This document shows positions 38,401-50,400 of a stretch of 64,000 nucleotides of DNA, one piece after another. Origin of the DNA: Euborellia annulipes (taxonomy: Eukaryota > Arthropoda > Insecta > Dermaptera > Anisolabididae). Position 1 is the stretch's first letter. Each line of letters starts with the position of its first letter. The position numbers were made by a program, and so were the translations under genes. The stretch covers positions 1-64,000 of the forward strand of contig JAKCPI010012513.1 in the NCBI GenBank assembly GCA_023213315.1. Reading direction: 5' to 3'. The notes below the pieces were generated by a model. That model made no database searches and was not told the origin of the DNA. It worked only from the letters and a program-made list of their open reading frames with translations.

Positions 38401-41400
38401 TTGGGAATAATATTACACACTAGCGGCACCCTTCCTTTTTTTTTTCCCTATCAAATCCAAATTTTTTTCCACCCTGGGGCAAATTTTTTTTTCCTTGCGT
38501 GAAAATCATTTGACCTTTTTTTTTGGCAAAGCTTAATTTTTTCCGATCTACGGAAAATTTTGCCGCTTCCATTTTAATCATTTGACCTTTTTTTTAGCAA
38601 AACTTTATTTTTTCGCCTCTTTATTTTATTTTTTTTTATCTAAATATCTCGCGGCACCCCTTAGGCATTCTCGCGGCACCCTTGGGTGCCGGGGCACATC
38701 GGTTGGGAACCACTGGTCTAGAGATATAAGAAAATCTATATATTTATACATATACACATATACAGTATACATTTGAGACTTGGCCGTATTAACTGATAAG
38801 CATATGACATCGTATATGCAAATATTGTATTTTTATATAATTTTGTATATGTTTATATATAACAAAACTCTATCTGCATCTCAATGGTGTACACCTTGAG
38901 ATTGCCAATAATCTCTCAAGAACTGATGATGGTGTTGTGACTCGGATACTTTATTTATTTATTCCACCGATGCCTCCATTGTTGTGACCTCCAAACGACT
39001 TTTTCGTTTAACGATACTCGTTTAACTCTTTGGTTGCTGATTGTTGTTGAGATTAGACGTTGCTGTTGGTATTTCCATTGCCACCACCCAGGTAATTACA
39101 GATACCTGAGAACCTACTCTCTTAATTGGTAGTCGATGAATGGAGGAGTGTCAGTACGCAAATGAGTACTCTTGGTTATATTAATAAAATGAATGAGTAA
39201 ATAAAAGTATACGAGTTAGTTATAATTGTAATAAGCAATAAAATAATTAGTAGAAAATAATTAGTGGTAGTCAATACACAGTTGACGTTAACGGTATGAA
39301 TTCCTATTGATATAAGCTGGGTCTGAGTTGTTCATAGGCTGCTCTCCCGAGATCTTTTATTAATTTTAGAGAAAGACAGAAAATCGTCACTCTCTTTGTG
39401 AATGCAATTTTAGCTGGGTCAGTTGTTTATCTTATTATTTAGAAAAGTATCCACGTGCAGGATGTTTATATTATCCTGGCATCTTTATGGCCATATTAGT
39501 TGAATTTCTTGATTCTATATCGATGGAAGAAATCACTCTTCTATTCATTCTCGAATTTTATAATATTAATTCAATTATATTTGCTTAATAATATAATAAA
39601 CATTTTTGAAAACTCGCCCCACAACAATGGCTTTAAGTTGGCTTTTAATTAAAACAGAATCTTCTTCTGGATTGAGATTTTTATTCGATAAATTCTCTTC
39701 TTTTGGCAGACATCCTTTCTCCCTGTCTTCTTCTTCTTCTTTCTTTGCATTTATTATTCCCGCGGTGCGGGGTCGGCGGTAAAGGGACTGGCGGAATGGA
39801 TTTTTTGCGACCGGAAGAAATAGAACAGGCCGGCCCGTCGCATGGTCTGACGCATGTTGAAAATATAGAAGGGGCAGACATGTAAAGAATAGGACTGCCA
39901 GTCCCAGCTCGGGTAGCTCGTGGTCGCCATCCACGTATCCACAAGATGTGGGCCCCTGAGCAAATCATCTCTCCCTGTCTATTATTCTAAAAATCTTACA
40001 CTTACAAACATATATAGGTCTACTACACATAAAATTTTTTTGAATTGCGGGATTAAATTTTTTACAATTATAAAACTGTTCTCTTATAATAGCGCAAAAT
40101 AGTAAAAAATTTATATTTTTCAATATTAAATAAATAAAATCATTTAATTGAAGGGTTAAAGTGGCTGTCGAATTCAAACAATAGGTGAGAGGAGCAGGCA
40201 GCCAGGTTATTAGTCTCCACGAAATAAAACTCTCTGTTTAGGAAACTATTTCCTAAACAGAGAGTTTTATTTCGTGGAGACTATAACCTGGCAGCCTGCT
40301 CCTGTCACCTATTAAAATTATTTAATTTTAATTAAATCTTTTTGTCAAGGATAATAGTTTTCAAGCGTCCGAATTTTTTATTATTTCCCTGCTGGCTGCA
40401 CTATACTTTTTTCGTCCATAGAGCTATTACTTAATCTGATTATCATTAACAAAAATTAAAATAAATTAAAATACACGTGCTTTTAACCAAGGCCGAATTT
40501 TTGGTCATGCAAATCTGAGTGAATTCATTAATGAAGAATGATTGAAGGCTGAATGGCATTTATTCTTTTTTTTCATGCCATTTTCTCTCTTTTCAACTGC
40601 AGCAAAGAATTTCTTTCGCTATTTGTTTTGGTCGAAAATTCAAACTATACTAATTGTAATCAATGACGTATCCAGGAAGGAGGGCGACATCACGCCCATT
40701 CGCACACTCATCTATCTGCGAGAGTGTGTATGCAATCGATGCCTGGATCGGCCTCGCTGAGAATACGACCTAGATTTATTATTATGGAAATTATTTTGTT
40801 ATATAAATATACATTTAAATTAATTTTCTAATATATTCTTAGAGTTTTCTTTAACTAATTCTCCCTGAGTGATTTATTAATGTAATTTTGCTTTGCAGAT
40901 GTTCGGGAATAAATCACTGTAGCTTCAGCCTTCAGAAGGATGTTCCGGGCTCTGAATCCTGGGGTCCTGGACGACTGCAGATCCGTTACGGGTGTATGTC
41001 AGGTGCAGTTAATGATTTTTTTTTTTTAAATTATTCTATGATTTATACGGTATATTAAAATTAAATATGAAAATCATATATTCGCAAGTTTCAAGATACA
41101 TGTATTTATTAATTAAAAATTAACCTTTTTTTTACATATTTCGTCACTTGTGAAGTTATTTAATCTTCCATTTCCTATGAGAATGAAAATTGAGTATCGA
41201 AATACGTAATGATAATTTTTAATTAGTAAATATCTTGAAACGTATAACCGATTGTATTTCTTGTATAATTAATTTTAATTTTAAAAAATGTTTTACGTTC
41301 GAAGTTTATCTATTTATATAATTTATAGCAACGTTTTGAGAATAAATATAATTATTTTGATAATAATATATTTGCGTTTTTCATTCTCAAATTTACTTCG

Positions 41401-44400
41401 ACGGACTTTTGACCTTCACACCACCAGCTTTAAATTTTATTTTTAATTTAAAATCTGAGTGTGTTTAATTCAATTTCGACACACGTAAACAATTACAGCA
41501 ACTTAATCGAAATTAAGAGAAAGTTGTGTGCTGTGCGACCAGTCACACCAGGCAAAAACAAATCCCCTCCCTCCTCCCGAAAAACTCAAGAGTCCGATCT
41601 TGGTGGAGCCTTGAGCTTAGGCAACCAAAATGCTTAGCCGTCGGAATTGTTGTCTTTTCCCCTTGAATTGTAATAAAAAATATGTTTTAATTTTTCGGTT
41701 GATTAAGGCATTTGTGATGCAACTGTACTATCAGAAATTAATTGTATCGAGCTACACCAGATTTTTTTATGATTCCAGCTCAGTTTTTGGAAATATATTT
41801 TTTTCGTCCATACACTTAGGAAAATAAAAAAATATCCTACAAAGTGAAGTGAATTCAGCTAGTTATATTTTTACTTTCTCTTACCTATGTATATATGTAA
41901 TATATATATAGAGAGAAAGTATTGGATTCATGTCAAAAATTCGATGTCGAGATTTTGATGGATCTTCACGTTTTGAGGTCCCCTGAATCCAAAAAAGTGG
42001 TTTTCGCGACATGGTCTGTCTGTGGGTGGGTGGGTGGGTGGGTGGGTGGGTGGGTGGGTGGGTGGGTGGGTGGGTGGGTGTGTGTTCAATTTTAAGGATG
42101 AAGGAATTGAGCTACGAGGTTGAAATTCTATATTTAACTTAAACACCCCCCGGGACCGGAAAAATAAGCTTTTAATCAAAATCGGCCAAAGAGTACTAGT
42201 ACTTTACTGATGTACTTTTTCAATTTTTTTCGATTTTCTCAAAATTTGCTCCAACGATTTTTTTTAAAATTCAAAAATCAATTATTTTTTAGATGCTCTT
42301 TAAAATGTATATTCTCATTTTGCGATTGAAATCTTCTGAAGACCACTTTACTCTTGTGTTTCATAGGAAAGATAGGAAAAATGGTTGCCATGGTAACAAA
42401 ATATAAATATTTTCCCATACTTATAAATTTTACATCTGAATTCAAATGTACCGTACTGTCGGGAACTAAATATATTTCGACACAAAAAATCTGGTGTGAC
42501 AAGCACAGTGCACAACTTTCGATTACCGAAGGTAAGAGAAAGTTGTGTGCTGTGCGCCAGTCACACCAGATTTTTATTTATTAAAAAGAGGGGGACCGTA
42601 AGAATTTATATCCTTATAAAAAAAATTAGGCTACAGTAAGATTATAAATAATTTATTCTTAAAAAACATTTTCTTTTTCTTCCTTTTATTTATAAAATAA
42701 AATAATAAATTGGAGCGAAGGGTAGATAAAATCTTAAGCCCATTTTTATGAGATTGTTAGTTACATATAACATTTATACACTTGGGTATAAAATATTCCA
42801 TCAGATAAATCGAATAAAACGAGACTAAAACGGAATAAAAAAATTTATTCTAGGTGTATATTTTTTTCTTTTTATTTCTTCAAATGCTCTTAAGATAGGT
42901 AAAAAATCACTATCACATGACAAATATAAATTTCCTTTAAGTTTTAATCTCCATTCCATATAAAAAAAATAAATATCACTTCCCCAATTGTCATTAAATA
43001 ATGAAAATATCCAAATGTCTTATCTAAGGCCCAGATTACTAAACTCTTTAACGTTTTATTAAATTATATCACGTTTTCATTTAATGATAATTTTGTCTAA
43101 TTTCTTTAAGGCCATATTTCCAAATTGTGTGAAAGGTGAGAAAGGAAACCAGTTTATCCGAACGCACTCAGTTTGTCCTAAAAAAAACAGTTTGCGCTTT
43201 TATTGGGTGATTTCCTTTCCTTCCACAAATTATTTTTTTTTTGTTTGTTCTCACGTTCAAGTTATTTTTTTAATTTTTCAGAGGATCAGGTGACATCCCA
43301 TTGTAATGTGGATCTCCCTGCCATCCCCGAGGGTTTCGTACATACTCCCGGATATCCGCAGTACTGGACTACAGGCGGGGCAAATCAATGCCAATGGCGT
43401 ATTAAGGCAACAGCCAACACGGGGCAACGAGTTCGAGTGACGGTCCTACATGAGGCGGTGCCCACAGAGACGTCATTAAAGTTCACCGAACCCGGTAACG
43501 AAGCACTGCCCATCGGCACACAGGCTACTGATCCCGATGAACAAGAGGATCCCGAAGACCTGGAGGACAACGAGGATGATCCTTTACGAGTAGTTGAAAG
43601 CCAGGGTCCTGAGCTCATCGTCACTCTTGAAGTCAAGAGTGATACCTCTGATCAACTAGCGCACAAACCGGGCCTTCTCTTCCACTATAAAGGTCTTATT
43701 TTTTAGTATAATTATTTTATTTTATGTCTGCGCCATTCGGTATTCCATTTGAGAAGCACGAACGGGTTTGAGTTTGTGAAAAGCCAAATTGAAAACTAAT
43801 ATTCAGAGATGATGGTCTTGATTCAATTAAGTTTTAGTAAAGATTTCACTGGAAGTGACTATGATGTAACTTTATTATTCTTATTGGGCGGAAGCCCAAT
43901 CCAAAATTAACTCAAAGTGAATGTATTTTTATTAAAAACAATATTTGTTTAGAATATTTATGAATTACGTATCTCCGCTTTTTTTTTCGTGAATGCTTTA
44001 TTTTCTTTTAATTTATGAATATGTTGAATCTAGTATATGACATAATTTATCTATTTATTAAAATACTGTGGAATTATTTTTAGTAAAATGAATAAAAATT
44101 TCATTTTTGAAGGAAAATGAATTTAAATACAGTAGAGTCCCGGTAATCCGAACTTCCGGTTAATTTTGCGTACGATTTTTTTTTTTTTTTAAATAACAGC
44201 GTACACACATCACGCAAATTAATGAGTTTCTTTTTCTCTTAATTAAACGTAAAAAAATATTATGAAATATTTATTTAGAGTTTAATATCACCGACAAGTT
44301 TCACGGTTTACAACGTTATAAATACGACTTTATTATCAAAATTAACTAATTCAAGCTTACAATTCCGGTTAATTCGAACTTCCCGATAATCCGAACGACC

Positions 44401-47400
44401 CTCGGTCCCAATTAGTTCGGATTAACGGGACTCTACTGTATAAGTAATTTAATTGTAAATATATTTATATTTAGGGGTAAAATATTCAAATTGAAAAATT
44501 CTTAGTCGCTGGAATCATTCGGATCACTCTAGACCAAATATCTTCTTAATGGAATCTCGTAATAAATTATTTACTACTAAATGGATTTAAATTTAGGGAC
44601 CCTTGGGGATTAGATCCTGTCTGTTACTGGGGGGTGAAATTATCTCTTACTTACTACTAAAGAGGCGGGGGAGGGGCGAGTTTGACAATTTTGAATATTT
44701 TTTAAGGCAAATGGAAGCCTAATGCGCTGCATTATACCTTCAAAATATATAGCCTAAGATACGATAAGAATTTTAAAAAAGTCTTTAGATAGCAGAGTTA
44801 AGTACTCTCTTATCTTAATATTTAAAGGAACACGGGGGTCTTCAGTAAAGGCTAGTATTTTTATAATTTTATTTTGATTGCATGTCTAATTAAATTTTTT
44901 TATTAACATTTAAATTATAGTGTTCTATAAGAAGCCTCTTGAATTTAACCTGCGATTAAAATTGTCCCCTAACGACCCAATCACCTTTTTCGTCCCCTTC
45001 ACTTGCTTGTTTTATGACAGTGATAAGATCTAAATTGATAAAATCTGTTCAAGTCACGCAAGCGCCGGGAGGGGAGAATAGAATAACAAATAAAAGGCTC
45101 TTTATATAGTCGCATGGTTGTTTTATTATCCTCTATCAATTGATTTTCTTTTTTTTTTTGTATGAATATAATTAATTACATTAGTTTGGAAAAATAAGAT
45201 TTTTCAACAATTTGTATCTACTATATTCTTTGTTATAATTGCTTTTAATTTAGGCACCTTAGCCTACATAGGCCTATGTGCGTTTTTGTTTGTTGAAAAT
45301 AAAGTAAAAACTCAAAAAAATCAAACAAGTTGTGGCATGTAGGTGTAAAGGAAAATATTGAAATAAAATAAATGTTTTTTTTTTAATCTATCATCAAGAC
45401 CAATTAATTTATTCACTTGAAAAATTTAGAGCTATATTATTTTTGAAGAAGAAAAGAAACTGAGAGAAAGGTTATCCAAACTAAATCCCTATAGTTTCAC
45501 CCTATTATGACCTTAATAAGAGGATTTTAATAGAAATAAGAGAAAGTAAAAATGTTTTTATAATTGAAGAGGAAATAAAAACATTTTTCAAATTTTCTTT
45601 TAAAAATGCTAGTGATATTACGTGAAAGTCACAGAATAAGTGTCGGAAAGATTGTATTTTTTGATAATTTTAAATTCAATCTTCTTTTATCCTGGCCCCG
45701 ATCCAGGATAAAAGTTAATTATAAATTAATTTATAAAGAAATGAGACCGAGAGAAAAGCAAGCAGACCCATCTTAGGCCTGTCGCTTGATATGAAAAAGC
45801 TATGAAAAAGCGAAACAAAAGGAAACGAAGAAATAGCTCGGGTAACACCACTGAGAGGGAACCCCTGAGTGAGATAATTTTAAATTCAATAATGTGTTAA
45901 ATAAGGTGTTATCGTTTTTATATGTCCTGAATAAGTTTAAGCCATATTGTAATAAAAAAAAAAAATAAAAAAAAACACAAACGAAAGAGTTTGAAATTAT
46001 TTCCAAAACGTTCGAGACATCGTCAGCTATGAATCATTTTCCTCCTAATTAATAATTAATAGCATGTTATTTAATTTTGAGCAGGAAATATCTGATTATT
46101 CAAATTAAATATAACTCAAAGTGTCGGAAATCATTTAAGCTTCAAGAAGGGGTGAATTCCTTCCTGAATCCTCCTTGTTCGATATTAATTAAATGATAAA
46201 TGGGAGAGGAGAAGTAATCCAGGAGCATCTGTTTAATAAAAGAGTTTTTCATAAACAGAGGCTGTAAATTGGCCAACTCATCTCCCACAATAAAATTTTT
46301 TTAATCAATTGATAATAAAAAAAATCTCGACATCGAATTTTTTACATGATCGCAATACTTTCTCTCTCTATATATTTCATATATAGGGTAAGAGAAAGTA
46401 ATAATATGTAGGCCTATATTAAAAAAAAAATTCTCTTAAGAAATCTATTTTTCGCTTAAATAAGAATGCCTGGACCCCTAATATGTATATTAATCTCTAT
46501 AAAGGATATCGTAAAAGTCTTAAATGGCCTAAGTTGTCGAAAAGACTGTGTGTGTGAATGTGAGTGTGAATGAGAAAAGTGTGAATGTTTAAAAAAAAAT
46601 CTATTTTTTTTTTGTCTAATATCCCTTCGTTTATTGAAAATAATTTTGTAATATAATAACTATGGCAAGAGAGATTTATAGACCTAATAAGCAAGAATAT
46701 ATAAGAATGATACGCAAAAGATTTTCAAGATTAAAAAGAAATTGGGAATTAAACCGGAGAGCAGCTAACAAAGAGAATGATAACATGCAATCATATTTCA
46801 TATGTTTCAATATCCCTGATATGGAGGAATTATTAATTTTTTATATGAATTAAAGAGATTAAGTCACTAAAGAGTATAATAAATGAATAATTAGTAATTT
46901 CGAATTGAAATACCTAAGTAAAAGGGTTGAAAATCAGGAGCATCAGGCGAGAGCAGCCGGCTGGCATCATGGCGACATTACAAATGAGGACGCTTTGGAT
47001 TAATGACGAAGAGAAGCGTGGAGTCACTGATAGATACGAGGGTCCCCCCTCAACTGATCTGCTCAGGTGAGGCAGCTACCTCCCAACGAGCGATCTGTGG
47101 CGCCAAAGACTTCCGCTCCTCTGATTGGCTAATTAGATGGAGAAATGAGCTCCAGAGTGGGGGGAATAAGAGAGAGGGAAAGAAAGAGAAAGTAATTGAG
47201 AGGAGGGGAAGAGATTAAATATTAGACTTTTGAAAAAAAAAAAAAGAAATTGAGGAGTGGGCTCCCATAGAGTCATGGAGTTATGTTTATAATTAAAATT
47301 GGAAGTAAAAAATATGGTGTGACTGGCGCACAGCACACAACTTTCTCTTACCTTCGGTAATCGAAAGTTGTGTACTGTGCTTGTCACACCAGATTTTTTG

Positions 47401-50400
47401 TGTCGACATGTATTTAGTTCCCGACAGTACGGAACATTTGAATTCAGATGTAAAATTTATAAGTATGGGAAAATATTTATATTTTGTTACCATGGCAACC
47501 ATTTCTCCTATCTTCCCTATGAAATACAAGAGTAAAGTGGTCTTCAGAAGATTTCAATCGCAAAATGAGAATATACATTTTAAAGAGCATCTAAAAAATA
47601 ATTGATTTTTGAATTTAAAAAAAAATCGTTGGAGCAAATTTTGAGAAAATCGAAAAAAACTGAAAAAGTACATCAGTAAAGTACTAGTAATCTTTGGCCG
47701 ATTTTGATTAAAAGCTTATTTTTCCGGTCCCGGGGGGTGTTTAAGTTAAATATAGAATTTCAACCTCGTAGCTCAATTCCTTCATGCTTAAAATTGAACA
47801 CACACACACACACCCACCCACCCACCCACAGACAGACCATGTCGCGAAAACCACTTTTTTGGATTCAGGGGACCTCAAAACGTGAAGATCCATCAAAATC
47901 TCGACATCGAATTTTTGACATGAATCCAATACTTTCTCTCTATATATATATTACATATATACATAGGTAAGAGAAAGTAAAAAAAATTAAAAAAAATCTG
48001 GTGTGACTGGCGCACAGCACACAACTTTCTCTTACCTTCGGTAATCGAAAGTTGTGTACTGTGCTTGTCACACCAGATTTTTCGTGTCGAAATATATTTA
48101 GTTCCCGACAGTACGGTACATTTGAATTCAGATGTAAAATTTATAAGTATGGGAAAATATTTATATTTTGTTACCATGGCAACCATTTCTCTTATCCTTT
48201 CCTATGAAACACAAGAGTAAAGTGGTCTTCAGAAGATTTCAATCGCAAAATGAGAATATACATTTTAAAGAGCATCTAAAAAATAATTGATTTTTGAATT
48301 TTAAAAAAAATCGTTGGAGCAAATTTTGAGAAAATCGAAAAAAACTGAAAAAGTACATCAGTAAAGTACTAGTACTCTTTGGCCGATTTTGATTAAAAGC
48401 TTATTTTTCCGGTCCCGGGGGGTGTTTAACTTAAATATAAAATTTCAACCTCGTAGCTCAATTCCTTCATCCTTAAAATTGAACACACACACACACACCC
48501 ACCCACCCACCCACCCACCCACCCACAGACAGACCATGTCGCGAAAACCACTTTTTTGGATTCAGGGGACCTCAAAACGTGAAGATCCATCAAAATCTCG
48601 ACATCGAATTTTTGACATGAATCCAATACTTTCTCTCTATATATATATTACATATATACATAGGTAAGAGAAAGTAAAAAGACAAATAATTTTGTCCATT
48701 CTAATTTTTTCATTTCATCTGCAAGACAATCAATAAAAATCATTAAGAAAATTTGGATTTCTTCAAAAGATGCACTAGTTACTTTCTCTTACCTCTATAT
48801 CTATATGCTAATATATATAGAGAGGGAACGTATTGGATTCATGTCAAAAATTCGATGTCGAGATTTTGATGGATATACACGTTTTGAGGTCCCCTGAATC
48901 CAAAAAAGTGGTTTTCGCGACATGGTATGTCTGTGTGTCTGTGAACAAAATATCTCAAGAACGAAAAGAGCTAGGAGGTTTAAATTTTATATTTAAGTTA
49001 GGCGCCCCCATGGGACGTGACACGAAACTTTTGAACAAAATCGACCAAAGAGTACTAGTACTTTACTGATGCACTTTTTCAGTTTTTTTCAATTTTCTCT
49101 AAATTTGCTCCAACGATTTTTTTTTTAAATTCAAAAATCAATTATTTTTTAGATTCTCAATAAAATGTATATTCTCATTTTGTCATTGAAATCTTCTGAA
49201 GACCACTTTACTCTTGTACTCCATAGAAAAGATAGGAGAAATGGTTGCCATGGTAACAAAATATAAATATTTCGCCATACTTATAAATTGTACATCTTGA
49301 AAATCGAATGTACCCTACTGGCGGAAACTAAATTCATGTCGACACAAAAAATCTGGTGTGACAAGCACAGTACACAACTTTCAATTACCGAAGGTAAGAG
49401 AAAGTTGTGTGCTGTGCGCCAGTCACACCAGATTTTTTAAACCATATATTCTATTTTATTAGATTATATGGACCCTGTTATGCAATGGTGTGTCAAAGAC
49501 CAAACATCGAGTTTTGAGAAAATCAACAATAAAGTTTTTTTGTTTACATTGGATTATATGGACCCTGTTATGCAATGGTGTGTCAAAGACCAAACATCGA
49601 GTTTTGAGAAAATCAACAATAAAGTTTTTTGTTTACATTGGATTACATATAATTTTTCTTGTTAATTGTGCTAGTAACATTAAATATAAATTTTTTTAAG
49701 ACATTTTTCATAAAAAATACTATTAATTAAAGCATTTGAAACAATATTCCGTGCTTAACTCATTTTTGAATTTTTTGGTCTTTGACACACCATTGCATAA
49801 CAGGGTCCATATATAATTTTTCTTGTCAATTGTGAAAGTAACATTAAATATAAATTTTTTTAGGACATATTTCTTAAAAAATACTATTAATTAAAGCATT
49901 TGAAACAATATTCCGTGCTTAACTCAATTTTTAATTTTTTGGTCTTTGACACACCATTGCATAACAGGGTTCATATAAACAACATGTGAATCGGGCAGTG
50001 TAAATAGAGCCAGCTATATTCTTATATTAATTTTCAATAGTTTATTGTATTTATTATAACACTTTCCTTAACTATGGAGAAGAGCAAAAAGCCAGACAAC
50101 ATTGTTTCCGAATAAATTTGCAATATTAATAAAATTTAAATTTTCCCCTTCAAACATTTTGTAAATTAAAATTAAATATTCAAAACACTAGGTTAATTGT
50201 TTCTAAGGTTTTTTTTAAGGTCTTTTTAGGCATCTATGGCCATTTAGACCCCGTTCCTTGATTCAATTTAAATAAATTTTTGTCGCATTGGACGGGACTC
50301 TTGTTACAAATGGCCAGCACGCTAACCACTACCCCAAGGCCCGCTTAACACTTGATACGTATATCTCAATGGAGTTTTGTTTATAATTAAAATTTTTTTA

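Larger units (their letters stand above)
34754..40898 (+). other. intron 2 of the membrane-protein gene
   Basis: GTAAAT...TTTGCAG. Contains hAT elements, R4 repeats, an antisense cassette, hammerhead-like motifs and a strong hairpin, listed separately. HP scraps lie at 35000-35046, 35870-35950 and 36838-36895. Nothing else is recognised in 34760-35350, 36215-36540, 38725-39560 or 40320-40890. Confidence 0.75.

Noticed and set aside
39575..39968. Overlapping 60-119 codon frames on both strands
   Set aside because: They coincide with a GC-rich R4 repeat copy; no splice signals or domain features.
45990..46030. CTGACGATGTCTCGAACGTTTTGG on the minus strand as a hammerhead motif
   Set aside because: No stem II hairpin and an incomplete GAAAC block.
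46968..47067. Open frame considered as the missing exon between the CUB exon and exon 6
   Set aside because: It has no cysteines and the wrong incoming phase; the exon at 50525-50678 supplies the CCP cysteines and fits both phases.
47381..48667. Multiple 70-95 codon frames on both strands at 47.4-48.7 kb and at similar places in other HP copies
   Set aside because: Frames are broken at different points in different copies and run through the microsatellite, so the HP element is non-coding.
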